Origin: Panicum virgatum
Taxonomy: Eukaryota > Streptophyta > Magnoliopsida > Poales > Poaceae
Reading direction: 5' to 3'
Assembly (NCBI RefSeq): GCF_016808335.1
Contig: NC_053142.1
Span: 3,852,918 to 3,916,917 of the forward strand
Length of the DNA stretch: 64,000 nt
In this document: piece by piece, positions 33,251-45,326 of the stretch
How the letters are laid out: each line of letters begins with the position of its first letter
Position numbering within the stretch: position 1 is the first letter of the stretch
Position numbers and translations under genes: made by a program
The notes under the pieces: generated by a model
Database searches by the model: none
What the model saw: only the letters and a program-made list of their open reading frames with translations
Told to the model about the DNA's origin: nothing

Positions 33251-34055
33251 TAAGACACTCTAGCCGAGTTAAACATAGTAGCTAGGATGAATTTTGCTTC
33301 CCTGAAGAGCACTCCACCCAACGCCCGATCGTGCCCCTCCGTCGTCAAAGCTTTGACCAAAATTTGTGAATCCGTCTCCAAGATAATACTTTGCATCCCC
33401 ATCTCTGCAACTGCGTTCAGGGCAGCAACACATGCATGAGCTTCAGCACAAAGAGCGTCCGTCACCAGCTCCTGCCAGGGACGCGCCGCCCTCAGAATCG
33501 CGCACAACAAAGCCCCAGGCTCCCTTTCTATCTTCCGCAGAAAAAGCACCATCCACATTAATTTTCCAAACTCCCTCAGGTGGTGGTTCCCAGCCAGTAC
33601 GCTGACTTCTCAACACATTTCCCCCTTCGGTTGTCGTAGACAAATCAGTATGAAGCATTACCATGCGAGCTCTGTAGACCACCACATCTGATGATGGTTG
33701 TCTTTGTTCCCCTGCATTACATTTGTTCCGAGCGTCCCACCATGCCCACAGGAGACCAACAGTCAGGGTTTCCTCTCCTCATTCAGTTTCAGAATGTGCC
33801 CGACAACCTGTTTTGCAGAAGACAAACCGCATAGGTCCATCCTGATATCTTCCAAATTCAGAGCTCTCCAGCATTCTTTGACATACTTGCATTTCAGAAA
33901 GCAGTGGCCACCATCCTCATCTAACCTCCAACAGACAGGGCACCTTGTATCAACCTCCATCCCTCTTCTAGTAATGTTTCTCCTCAATGGCAGGCTATTG
34001 TGAGCGAATCTCCAAAAAAAGTGTCTGATCTTTGGGGGACACTTTAATTTCCATA
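33251..34055 (-). pseudogene. LINE (L1-type) ORF2 3' part: zf-RVT and RNase H-like domains
   Basis: On the minus strand PKIRHFFWRFAHNSLPLRRN leads into CPVCWRLDEDGGHCFLKC, the zinc-binding reverse-transcriptase domain common in plant LINEs. It continues to an RNase H-like (RVT_3) stretch: KINVDGAFSAEDRKGAWGFV, ALCAEAHACVAALNAV, IILETDSQILVKALT, VSYVPRTCNS. Frames shift several times. The Mutator-like element inserted into this copy; its other side is at 48226. Confidence 0.8.
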
Positions 34056-34064
34056 CACAATTCC

Positions 34065-34335
34065 GAGTTTTTTTATTTTTATATTATTTTTTATTCGATT
34101 TATCAAAAATATATATCCAATTTTTTTTTGCAAAAATGTCACCCTGCCGCCGGTTCGTTTGGCGGTAATGAGATACCGCCGGATGAACCGGCGGTAAGGG
34201 TTCTGGCCCACCGCCTGACAACGTATCGCCAGTTCATCCGACGGTAAGAGGCCAGGCCAATGGGCCTTCGTGGGCCGGTAACTTACCGCCTGTTGAACCG
34301 GCGGTATCTGGCGCTTACCGCCAGATGAGCCGGCG
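34065..34335 (+). repeat. Left terminal inverted repeat and subterminal palindromes of the MULE
   Basis: About 135 bp match the right end. This is followed by repeated palindromes of the form TACCGCCGG-TGAAC-CGGCGGTA at roughly 34142-34200 and 34215-34335. The GC-rich block after it (34340-34550) is probably the transposase 5' leader. Confidence 0.88.
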
Positions 34336-34553
34336 GTAAGGCCCCCCTCTTAATCCCGCCCGCCTGCCAGCCCGCTCACTCCCCGCGCCGCCGCCCGCTC
34401 TCGCGCGCCGCCGCCCGCCAGCCCCGCGGCCCGTCCGCTCCGCCGCCCCAGTCACGGCTGGTGAGGGCCGGCCCCCGCGCGCCGGGGTTTGCGCGGCCCC
34501 CACTCCCCCGGCCGCGCGCTCGCCCTTGGTTCGCGCGCCCACTAGTGTGTCAG

Positions 34554-34864
34554 GTATATTTTTATTTTTAGTTTTACTAATAATAATTTGTAGATTAGTA
34601 TTAGAAATATTAGTGATTTAGATATAGTTTTAGATGTAGAAATTGTTTTAGTTTTAGTTTTAGATGTAGAAATATTTTTTAATATATTATATTACATAGA
34701 AAACCTATGAATATATGTCAGCAATAGTAATAGAAATTAAGATAGATGTAAATAGTAATAGAAATTGTAGAGAAACAATTAAGATAGATGTAAAAATAGC
34801 AGAATTATTTATTAGCGTTGATTAAATTTTAAGGACAAGTAATTATTGTCGTAAATATTGGCAG
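34554..34864 (+). other. Probable intron in the transposase 5' leader
   Basis: Donor CAG|GTATAT (34554) after the GC-rich leader and acceptor TTGGCAG ending at 34864, two bases before the ATG at 34867. The 311-bp interior is AT-rich with short repeats of TAGTTTTAGATGTAGAAAT and GATAGATGTAAA. Inferred from splice signals and composition. Confidence 0.5.
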
Positions 34865-34866
34865 GC

Positions 34867-37616
34867 ATGTCAGATGATTTGTATTTTCAAGTGTTCTATG
34901 GGTCAGGAGAAGTTAGATATGGTCCTAAAGGGATAGATTTGTCAGAGTTTAGCTCGATCACAAAAAAATACCCCGAGCTAGAGAGATGACTTGGATTTCA
35001 ATATCCAATTGGCTATATAAAGCTTTCAGCCTTAGTCGAGATGAACATGAGATCTCTGTCATGGCAGTGGTCAGTCGAAGGGAACCAGTATTTTGGGAGT
35101 TATTGCCGCTTGAAGGGACGCAAAACTTGAGGAACTATGTCAATATAAGTAGTAGCCGAGACTTACCGCTTGTGTTGTTTGTTCAAGCATTCGAGAAGAT
35201 TAGTTTTAGAACTGAAGCGGGCGGGGATCATGAAGGCCAGGGAGATGTATCGGAAGAAACTGAGACGATGCATGAACCTCATGAAAAAGGTGGTGAACTC
35301 GAGATTTTAGAAGATGATAGACATGCTGCACACGAACCTCATCAAGCAACTGGTCAGGCTGATGAAGGGGAAAACATTCCAGAGATAGTTGAAGAGTTTC
35401 AGAGGGAGGGTGAAGAACCGCACAATACAATGAATGATAACTCCTCGGATGATGATGATGATGATGATGACGAAGATTATCATATCCCACACAACTGGTC
35501 CGGGTATGATTTTTCAAAATTAAGTGTAAATGAAGGTGAAGTGGTACCTTGGGAGTACAGGCAAAATGAGGTATGCATCGGTTCGGTGTTTGCCAACAGT
35601 GACAACATGAAGGAAGCTATAAAACGTTGGTCGACTCTCTCTTTGCAAAGACAGTTCAAAGTTGTCAAGAGCAGTCCGAGAACATATGACGTGCGTTGTG
35701 TGAGAAGCGAATGTCCTTTCAGGGTGTATGCTTCTATGGGCAAGTGGCAGGATTTCTGGGAGGTCAAAAAAATTGTGGAGCACACATGCCTACTTGAGCA
35801 ATTAGAACCACAGCACCGCAACCTCAGTGCTGGTTTCATAGCTAACTACATGTACCCTTTGATCGTGGACAATTCTAGTTATGAACCTAAGTCAATCATT
35901 TGTGCTGTTGAGGAGGAGTTTAAATATAAAATTAGCTACAACAAAGCTTACAGAGCGAAACAGAAAGCGTTGCAGATGAGTGGGGGACGTATGAAGCTTC
36001 ATATCACAATATGCCGGCATTGCTGCACACTATATGTCTTAGAAATCCTGGTAGCTACTACGACTTGAAAACGTATCCATGTGCCCAGAAGCCTGGAAAG
36101 CAGGTACTCCAACGGTCGTTCTTGGCCTTGGGCACTTGCATTGAGGCATTTCCGCACTGCCGGCCAGTCATTTGTATAGATGAGATATTTTTGACAGGAA
36201 GGTATAAAGGCACAATCCTCACAGCTGTTGCAGCAGATGGTAACAGACAATTGTTGTCTTTGGCAATTGCCTTTGTGGAGAAAGAATCAGGGGATACTTG
36301 GTATTGGTTTTTGCAGAGGGTGAAGCAGATGATTGTCAAAAATGTAGAGAACGTGTGTTTGATTCATGATCGGCACAAGGGTATATTACAAGCAATTGAT
36401 GACATACAGAATGGTTCTACTGAGCGTAGTAGGTCTGCACTTTGGCCGGACCTAAAGAGTAGGTGGTGCATGAGGCATATGGTGTGCAAACTTTCATAGC
36501 CAGTTCAAGAACAAAACCCTTATGAAGCTATTCAAGCGGTTATGCAGCCAGAATCAGGAAAGGAAATTCAACTTCCTATGGAAAAAATTGGATGAGCTAA
36601 CAAAAAAGCAAACGGCGGAGCTAGCGAAGAGATCTGTCAATACAGAGGAGGACGACCAGGTCTCACTTGAAGACGTGGGCTTGGACGGTCCGAATGTCAG
36701 GCGCAAAAGGAGAAGGGCAATTAAGACATTCTCGGAGTGGATTGAGCACGAACCAAAAGAGAAATGGGCTTTACTGTTTGATGAAGGAGGTGCTAGGTAC
36801 GGTTTAATGACTATGAACCTAGCCGAGGTATACAATTGGGTGCTGCGTGGTGTAAGATCATTGCCACTTGTTGGGATCGTGGAGTTCTTCTTGTATCGCA
36901 CTTGCGAGTACTTTAGGGACCGTTACGCTGTGGCACAGAAAGATATGGTCGATAATCGCAAAGTTTATGGATACAAGGTTACGGAGCATATGGAGGAAGC
37001 TTTCAAAAAGGCCCGTTTACATCGGGTGACTCCAGTTGGCTCTATGGAACGTCGGTACGAGGTGATGTGTAGGGACAAAGGCCGAATGGGGGGCCGGCGT
37101 GAGAAGCATGTGCAGGAGTGTATTCTCTGTCCTGATGCTTGTATTTGTTCATGTCATAAGCCAAAACTGCTGCACCTGCCGTGCACACATGTCATTGCTG
37201 CCTGTTTTGAAGCTGGTGGACTACAGGCTCGTATGTATGTCTCAAATTACTTCATGAAGGAAACTATTTGGATGACTTGGAGGCACGAGATTTATGGGTT
37301 CCGCATCCTAGGAGACTTCATAACTGATCCTGGACACAATGCAACTTATATTATGGATCCAGATCCAGAAATGTTTCAAGGGGTGGGCCGACGCAAGAAG
37401 AAACACATTAGAAATAACATGGATCGATCGGAGGCTGGTCGAGATGTCCGCCTCTGCTCGAAGTGCCTGGAGACGGGTCATACGTACAAGGATTGTACGG
37501 CATTGAGTTATGGTGGCCGCACATATGGAGCGGGCCCATCAGAAATTGCTCCAAATCCGGCAACGCAGGCAACGGGTCGTCGTGGTCGCCGTCCTAACAA
37601 CGATGGCCTTATGTGA
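34867..37616 (+). pseudogene. MURA-type (MULE) transposase, frameshifted
   Basis: About 900 residues read across three frames. N-terminus MSDDLYFQVFYGSGEV at 34867; an acidic linker with eight Asp in a row (about 35450-35475); a MudR domain (FKVVKSSPRTYDVRC, ECPFRVYAS). The catalytic region follows with CIDEIFLTGRYKG and CLIHDRHKGI (two expected DDE aspartates). Then come a SWIM zinc finger (CICSCHKPKLLHLPCTHV), where the CxC and CxH ligands are intact, and a C-terminal CCHC knuckle (CSKCLETGHTYKDC). Single-base frame breaks fall near 34984, 35983 and 36490. Each restores the family reading when crossed. All domains survive, so inactivation looks recent. It would act in the nucleus on the terminal repeats. 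Confidence 0.9.
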
Positions 37617-37993
37617 TCGATGACAATTGTCATTTGTGTCATTCGCTATTGAATCATTTTTTATGTTAAATTATGTAATATTACGAACTAATATGTCGTA
37701 AACTGATTTCGTCTTGGCGTACGAATATTTGTTGTAATATGTGGCGCAAATGTATGTTCAACTTTGTTGCTGTAATTGGAAATTGAAGTTATATGATATG
37801 TAATTTGGTGTGCATCATTTATTAGATTATTACGTTATGTTTGATTTGGTATTTTATTCAAAATTTGTTGTATTACTTAATATTGTTATTTATGTTCTGA
37901 AATTTTATTTAGTATTTTATTACATTAATGTTATTATGCTTAATATTGTTATTTATGTTCTGAATTTTTTGTAATAAATCTTATTATACAGGC
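37617..37993. other. Spacer between transposase and PMD gene
   Basis: 377 bp of AT-rich sequence with repeated TTAATATTGTTATTTATGTTCTGAA. It should hold the transposase 3' end and the PMD promoter. No ORF. Confidence 0.5.
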
Positions 37994-40900
37994 ATGGCGC
38001 AAGAGGAAGGAGCCACCCCTGAGTTGCTCGATGCTCTCGTCGACAAGCGCAACCGGTCGTACATGTCTGCGGTCTGTGGCATAAGTTTAGGGACATTTCG
38101 GGCTCGTGTGCCCATGTCGACGATATCGATACACCGTCGCTGGGTTCCTAGGTACGGGTTACATTTGTCACATATTTTAATTGTTTCTTTAACCGTTTGT
38201 TCTAACTTGATTTTCATTTTCGCGATGCAGGCTACACGCTTCAGGTCTTCTCCCGATTGCGCGACTTGTGGAGGGAGATATGGCCGACCCTGCACGTCGA
38301 CCTAGGGACAGGGCTCCACGGTTTCAGTTCGACATGTCCCTCCTCGCAGCACTTCTCGACCGTTGGCGTCCGGAGACGCACACGTTTCACCTCCCGGTCG
38401 GTGAGATGACCCCTACTCTTCAGGACGTGGCGATGCTTCTAGGCTTGCCGTGTGCTGGACGAGCCGTGGGTGCAGAGGACGTGGGACTCTCGTGGCGCGA
38501 CGACCTTTTGGCTCGGTTCACCGGGGTTCAGCGCAACTAGCTAGCGTTGCCGTACCGGCCCTTGCCTGCGAACCACGCACACGGACCGACAAAGAGGTGG
38601 CTCCTACAGTTCAATGTGAGTACATAAATGTTGATTCTTTCGGTACTTATATTGATACGTATTTGCATTGACGACTCGTACCATTTTGAAGGCGGACTAC
38701 ATGACGGCAGACGCAGACGACTTTACGGTTGCCAGGCACTTCAAGGCCTACTTACTGTGGCTGTTCGGCTGGGTCATGTTCTGCAGCTCGCAGGGTGACT
38801 CGTGCCCCAAACAGCTCATTCCTTTGGCGAGGTCGATAGCTGATGCTCCACTTCACGAGATGCCACAGTTCAGCTGGGGTTCTGCCGTTTTGGCTGCGAG
38901 TTACAGGGGTCTTTGCACGGGCGTGACGAAGGTCTCAGCAGAGGAGCCCATTTTTGTTGTGTGTCCTCTACTATTACAGCTCTGGTCGTACGAGCGCGTT
39001 CCCGTCGGTACGCCAGAGATGGACTTCGAGCCGTACGTCCAGCTGTCCGCAGACCACGACGACGTCGACAGACCTACGATGGGTTCGTTGTGGTGCCTCA
39101 GGAGGGTACGTTACATCGTTTGTTTTACTTATTGTTACATGCCTGCACAAATGTATGATTTAGCGGTTAACTTATTTTTTTGTTATGCAGCCTTCTTGGG
39201 TCGGCGTGCAGACGAGGAAGTCGTACCACGACTTCATGGGACAGTTTGACGCTCTTGTGGACACGGACGTGAGGTGGACTCCGTACACTGCAGCCGACAT
39301 TTATGCCCGGGCACCGAGCGGTCTTTCGTCCTTATGCCTGCGAGATCACGAGTACTGGATGACGAGGAAGCCGATCCTTTACGACATCCACGTCGAGGAG
39401 TACCACGTTCACCGGGTTATGAGGCAGCTCGGTCTCTACCAGCAGACCCCGATCCCGATTGTGCACTCAGTGGAGGCCCACGTCCACAGGTACCGAATAA
39501 ATAGTTCTATTAATAATTCATCTTTTTTTATAACCTACCATTTAGCATTGAATCGCTCAATCTTTCTATTATAGGTGGACACATCAGGGCCAGCCACCAG
39601 GCTCGCGGTGGGCCGACAAGGTCCGTCCTTACGTCGACTCTTGGGCCGCGGCCCTCGACGATGTCGTTTTCGAGGATCGGCCGCACAGCGACGAGGCGTT
39701 CGCGGACTACCTACGGTGGTACCTGCCAAGGACGCGCCCACGTGTCGTGCACGTTCCACCAGAGGCTCGGATCAAGGCCGCAAGGGTGTCGGAGACGTAC
39801 CCCGTAGTTCGAGACCAGAACTTCGCTATAGCGGTACGTTTCTCTGATTGATTTTGCAGTATACAAAACTGGTTGCATATGATGTCATACGAGCGATTGA
39901 GTCCGAGGCTTCGTCGAGTATGGGCCAGTACCATGACATGACACCCGCCCAGCACCAGAGCACGCTGCAGAAGATCGTCGATATGTGCAAGCGATTCCGA
40001 CGAGCCGTGACCTGTCGTGAGGACGACACCTTCCTCCCACCTCGCAGTTCGGGGCCGGTGCCTGTGGCCGGTCCATCGTCACGACGGTCTGTGTGACACC
40101 CTAAGTGTCTGCACAGTAGTTGTGTAGTGATTGTATGCATCATGTGCTTAATTGTTTGAATAAGGATCTTTTTGTAATTATAAAAGGTTATATGTGTAAT
40201 TATGATTTTATGCAAGGTCCTTTCTGCAGTTATATTTGAATTGGGTGTGCAATTATAGCTTTTGTGGAGGGTGCTTTTGAAAAATTCAGTGCATTTATTG
40301 CTTGGCAGGAAACTTTTCAAATCAACCCAAGTTTGAAGTGAAATTTCATTGAAAAAGACAAGTTTCCTTTGAATTCAAATTCCCTTCTTTGTTTTCATAT
40401 TTAGCTCTCTATCCTTTGATCAAATAAATTTTTGCACAACATCAAAGTTGTAGATCTTGAAAAATTGAACAACTTTCATGTTGGGCACTTTTTCAGTTGA
40501 GCCTTAGTTTAAAAGTTATCCTTGTTTTACAGTTAGGTTCCTGAAATTTTCTGATATTGCAACTCAGTCCACCTTTCTTCTTCCCTCTCTGCTTCTCTGT
40601 TCAAGCGCCGCCGGCGTGTCGCCGCGCCGCCCGCCGCTCTGGGTGGCTCCCCGAGCCCCCTCCTGCTTCGCGCTGGCACCCACGCGTCGCTCCCAACCTC
40701 CTCCACCACTTCTTGGCCGCGCGCTGGCGCTCCCTTTCCTCGCTACGCCGCCCAGAACCGCCCAGCGGCCGCCACCTCGCCGTCGCGGTGGCGGGCTCGC
40801 TGCAGAGCCCCAGGCCTCCAACTCTCGCGCGCAGCAGCACCAGGGAGACTCCTTCACGCTATCTTGCACGCTCTCTCTCTCCAGTTCCCCGACCCCAATC

Positions 40901-43900
40901 CTCAGAACAGCGCCGCCGTCCGCTCAAACCCCGGCAGCTCGACCTCGCCGTCGAACCCACTCCTCCGCCCTTCCCCGCCCCAAATTAACCCCGCCAGTAG
41001 CTCCGACTTGGCCCCGCGTAGCTCACCCACCCTTTCTCCCCGCCAATCCCTCACCGGAGCGTCGCCTCCGCTGACGCCGACCGCCGCCGACCGCCGGGTT
41101 AACGCGGAGTCGCTGCCCCAGACATCCTATGACCCTTGTAACCCCCTAGATAGCTTCACCTGGACGCTTTGAAGCTTTTCCCCCACTTGTTGTCGCCAAT
41201 CCGCCGCCGGAGCGCCGCCACCGCTGAGCCACCCCTCCGCCACCGCCACTGTCATGCCGACGAGCCACCACCGGCCGTCCCAGCTCCAACCAAAGACACC
41301 TACGGGTTCCTCTCGACGCCGTGGTGCTTCTCCACCACTTTGCCCCAAACTCCGATGAGCCCCCTTGCCGGATTTAGGCCGGCCGAGCCGCCCCTGTCCT
41401 TCCCCTGCGGCCGAGGACCTCAGGTGGAAAAGAAAAGAAAGCCCAGGGGGTTATGTGAATAGAATGTGACTCATATGAATAGTGCCACTAAGGACTTCTT
41501 TGTAATTTTTGCAGTGAACTTTGAAATTCCATAGAAATTCGTAGAAAATTTGTAAAATAGCAAATCTTGATGTTTTGGAATCCTTGAGAGTAGCTCTTTG
41601 CAGTAGAACCATAATATTGTAGGTGTTTGTTGCAAGTTTTTGTTGTACAAGTTGTTTTGTTTCACTAGGTAAATAATGACTAGTTATTTAATCTTTTTCT
41701 TATCTGATGATTAAAAGCTTGTCTTGCTCTGAAGTTTTTATGGTAGTTTACTCATGTGACACTAGTTTTTCTATAAAAAATTTGTGATCAGTTCTCATGT
41801 ATAGCTATTTCTTTGATTTAAACCTTGTTTATTAGACTTTAATTATGATAAATAGTTTATGCTGCTGATAACTCATTAAAATATTTCTGAGTGATCTATT
41901 TGAATAGTGTAGCTTTTCCGTAAATTTTGAGCACGGTTCATGAATAGAACAGGAGCTAAAAATGAATCTTGTTAATCTGATGTCTGTTTTGTTTATTTTC
42001 TCAAAATTAATTCTGTGTAGATAAAATCATGAAAAATTCACAGTAGCTAACTAATCTCTGTGTATTCCTGCTGTTAAATTGTGAGCTTCTGTTTTGCTTT
42101 AGATTAACCTGTGCAATTCAATATTGTTCTTGGTGTGGTCTGAATGATTGAATTATTATGAATAAATGGTTAAATGTTTTGGCATGAAATTTACAGGTGT
42201 GGTCTGTTATCAATATAAGGACGACGGACGGGGTCGTGTTCAATATCATGACCTTTGGTGAGACCCCGTCTGTGTTGGTGAACTTGCTAAGGTCGCGGTG
42301 TGTGGTAGTGCTGGTTAAGTTTTTGAACGTACTAGCCAAATGCCGTAAATATGGTACGCGGTAAGCCTAGTAACCGATTGGACCGGGGAGTGGATATACT
42401 GACACTCTCTCTTAGAAATAGGTTTTTAATTATGTTTATGTTGATCAACACCACGGGTGCAGGGAGGAAGTTGGTGCCCTGTAGTCGGGGAGAGAGTTCC
42501 TATCCACAAGCCGGAAAGAAAGGCTAATGGTTGTTTGGAAATGACCCGACGGTGTTCCAAACGTGTGTGTTAGGTCTGCCTGGCCAGGTTAAGAAATTCG
42601 ATTCGAATCGTCTGCTTCCCACAGTTTGGGACTGCTTGATCTCTTTGCCACACAGAGTAATAAGAGCAACAATATTATGATCAATTTTGATATTTGCTTA
42701 GAGTTCTACCATGATTGGATAGTAGTTGCTTACATAGAATGGTTAATCCACTAGAATCTTGAAAGCTAAAACTTGAAGGTAAGGACCTACTTTTTATTGC
42801 TTTTTAGCAAAAGGAAAACCAGAGCCTCACAAAACCTTGCATAGTCTAGCTAAAGTGGGCTACGTATACCCGTTGACGGTTAAGTCTTGCTGAGTATTAG
42901 AATACTCAGCCTTGCTGTTGAAACCCTTTTTCAGGTATGAGTCTGGAGGACCAGGTAGCTAGTTTGCCTTGGCCCTACTCTTTGCCTCCTGGCTGGTCCG
43001 TAGAGTGGGCTACGTCTTCGGCCGGCAATGACCTTGACGAGTGATACCTTGCTTGGGCTAGCTTGGTATACTTTTGCGACGTGTTGTAGCCGTCGTGTTT
43101 TATCTTCCGCTGTTTTAACTCTGAAGTTTTACACTTAAGGCTTGTATAACTGTTTTACTTAAGTTGGTTTTTGTAATAATGGTTTGAACTAGTTTGTAAT
43201 CATTGTTATGCCTGTGTTGTAAAATTGTGGTTGTAATATCTCTGGACTCGCCTTCGTGCGGGGTATGCTTGTTCGATCCGAGATCCGGTGGTTGTATCGG
43301 GACATTACCCGACATACCAAGAATTGTTCCGTTTGAAGTGTGTTTGAGCTGGTGTTGCCCTTATGGTGATGGCCTGCGCACTTGAGCCGGGATAATTCAG
43401 GTGGTTCTGCCACAGTCTGCACCCGCGGCACAGTCAGGTCCCCCGCCACCGCCACCTGACACGATGGCGACACCTTCGGGTTGTGCAGTTCGGCCCATGT
43501 ACGTGCCGCGACCGGCACATTTGTACTCGGCAGGTAAATCGTACTCTAACCTCGTGTCACTTACAATACCGTATCATGTAAAACTTTATTCATTAACTTG
43601 TACTTCTTATTCGTGTAGCGCCCGGCTCGTCGTTGTTTCCGTCGATAGATCCCTACGGCGCCGGATCTTTCTCTCTTCGTCGTCCAATACATGATTTAGG
43701 TACGTCTAAGACCAGTTGTTAATTTGCGATAACAAGTACATTTTTAATTGAATATTGATGGATGGAAGTTTGTGAATCAGAGTACCGGTAGGTGGGAGGG
43801 ACATACGACGATGAGGAGATTCAGGAGGTGGACGACCTCGCGCAGATGGAGTGGGTGAACACATTCTTCTCTTCTGCACCGACGCAGGAGGTCGTCGGCA

Positions 43901-44113
43901 CTTCACAGCTGGGGGTGCCCCACTCGCGACGCAGGACTACAGTCAGGTGGAGCAGACGCCTGTTCCTGAGCAAGGTCGTCGGTCCACTCGCCAGACCATC
44001 CCGCCGGAGCCACTTACGTACTCGCAGCACCACACTAGGGCGGGCCAGGCTGCAGAGCGACGTGGCAGGAGGAGAGGGGGCAAGCGCGAACGCATCGAGT
44101 TTACAGGTTGTAA
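37994..44113 (+). pseudogene. Plant mobile domain (PMD, MAIN-like) protein, interrupted by a solo LTR
   Basis: PMD proteins are plant nuclear factors linked to gene silencing (MAIN, MAIL1) that also travel in transposons. Inferred exons: 37994-38151, 38231-38615, 38692-39105, 39191-39489, 39575-39833, 39860-40091 plus 43420-43533, 43619-43699, and about 43777-44113. Joins keep phase. Landmarks: LHASGLLPIARLVEGDM; FDMSLLAALLDRWRPETHTF; LPVGEMTPTLQDVAMLLGLP (PMD core); FKAYLLWLFGWVMFCS; then the WTHQGQPPGSRWADKV region. Defects: TAG at 38534-38536 after VQRN, a 3.3-kb solo LTR in exon 6, another TAG at about 43786, and a frameshift near 43930. The C-terminus is Arg/Gly-rich. The acidic and basic tail is not part of the PMD core. 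Confidence 0.85.
40092..43414 (+). mobile_element. Solo LTR inserted in PMD exon 6, 3.3 kb
   Basis: Ends TGTGACACCC and TTCTGCCACA with a perfect 5-bp duplication GTCTG (40087-40091 and 43415-43419). Taking out the insert joins CGACGGTCT to GCACCCGCG in the PMD frame. No gag, pol, primer site or purine tract inside. A GC-rich zone (40600-41420) and the wording near 42890-42950 resemble the other large LTRs here (30059-33150, 56147-59836). Class inferred as gypsy-type. Confidence 0.82.
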
Positions 44114-44119
44114 CTTGTT

Positions 44120-44600
44120 AATTACTTTGTTCCGTCATACTATGTTATGTATGCATGTGCAGACTATGATTGGATGTGTCCATTACGTACCATTATGATG
44201 AGTAGGCCGGTGTAGTGTTTCGGGCGATGGTATATGTCCGTGCAGTGAAATTATGACGATTAGGCCAGTGCCGTGCAGTGTTCCAGGCGATGGGATATGT
44301 CGGGGCAGTGCAATAATCATGAGTGAGCGCTGTAGAGCGTGCAAGTGCTGAAGTCAAGAGCAGTGAGATGTCGTGTCGTTGTTTAAAGTGGGAGGAGTGA
44401 GCGGTGTTGAGCGTGCGAGGGTACAAATCAAGAGCAATGAGAGGTCGTGTCCGTGTTTAAAGTAGTAGGAGTGAGCGCTGTGGAGCGTGTGAATACTGTA
44501 GGCTTTTCATGTGCATTTACGGTCCACACTCTGGGTATCAGACCTTTGTGCGCCTATAAATACTCACCAGTTTGTGAACTCCCAGCACCACTCAAACACC
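44120..44600 (+). promoter_or_regulatory. Upstream region of the first GRF-type gene, with internal repeats and TATA box
   Basis: Words GTTTAAAGT, GAGTGAGCGCTGTGGAGCGTG and AGAGGTCGTGT recur two or three times in 44325-44490. A TATA box (TATAAATA, 44555-44562) lies 57 bp before the ATG at 44620. The same words recur upstream of the next gene (45600-45830). Confidence 0.65.
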
Positions 44601-44619
44601 AAAGCTCATTGTATACCCA

Positions 44620-45326
44620 ATGTCTGGAGGTGGGTCTAGCGGGAAGAATTACTACGGTTTTGGGAAAGGAAAAGGGGGAAGAAAGGGAGACCCCATAATA
44701 TGGGAGGGGCCTCTTGGACCTGATTCCTTTTCGGAACCAGTATTTGAGTTTCCGCCACAGCACAAGAGTGAATTTACCAATGAAACTCCTCTTCGACAAT
44801 ACGATAACTGTAGAGAACCGTGGCCAAAATGCAGACATGGTGAGGACTGCTTAGTGCAGATGTGCACCGACGGGATGGATGGCGGTCGGCGTTTCTTCAA
44901 ATGCCCACACACATGGGTAATACTCGGTTGTTTTATTTCTTTATCTTCATTGAGACACCTTACATGAAATTTGTTTTGCAGTCTTCAGATGCTCCAGAAA
45001 ACTGTGGGTTTACCAAGTGGGTCGATCCTGCACCAATTGATTCAGTTCAGGAGTTCATCGAGTACCTCCAGATAAAGATCTTTGATCTGGAGTGCAAGGT
45101 GAACCATTACGAGGAAGTGAGCGAGAGTAACAAAGACAATGAAGATGATGATACCAGCAATGCTGCCGCCTCACAAGATGAACCATGCACTATTCCTTAC
45201 TGCAACTGCCCTTGTCACAAGAACAAGGGCCCTGCCCCTCCGGCACCACCGCCTGCGCCACCTGCAATGGGTGGATACTGCGGAGAAGGCTCAATGCAGT
45301 TTGCTACGTGGGGGTACGGCTATTAG
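44620..45326 (+). CDS. GRF-type zinc-finger protein in the MULE (gene 1)
   Basis: Two exons (44620-44916, 44982-45326) give 213 aa; the intron is GT-AG and phase 0. The GRF-like finger spans about residues 68-113: WPKCRHGEDCLVQMC, then GGRRFFKCP, then CGF and KWVD after the splice, with Cys71, Cys77, Cys82, Cys95 and Cys107. GRF fingers bind single-stranded DNA in proteins such as APE2 and TOP3A. The rest is a Gly/Lys-rich N-terminus, a short predicted coiled coil (about 115-150), an acidic patch, CTIPYCNCPCHKNK, and a Pro-rich, Gly/Tyr-ending tail. The frame is intact, unlike the neighbouring transposase and PMD gene. Function is unknown; I do not claim a role in transposition. Confidence 0.75.

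Noticed and set aside
36000..36068. Transposase C-terminus of the first long frame taken as a real protein end
   Set aside because: The last residues are out of family; the conserved sequence continues in the next frame, so it is a frameshift.
40557..41462. Pro-rich ORFs of 100-150 aa
   Set aside because: Inside the solo LTR that interrupts the PMD gene; no family motif.
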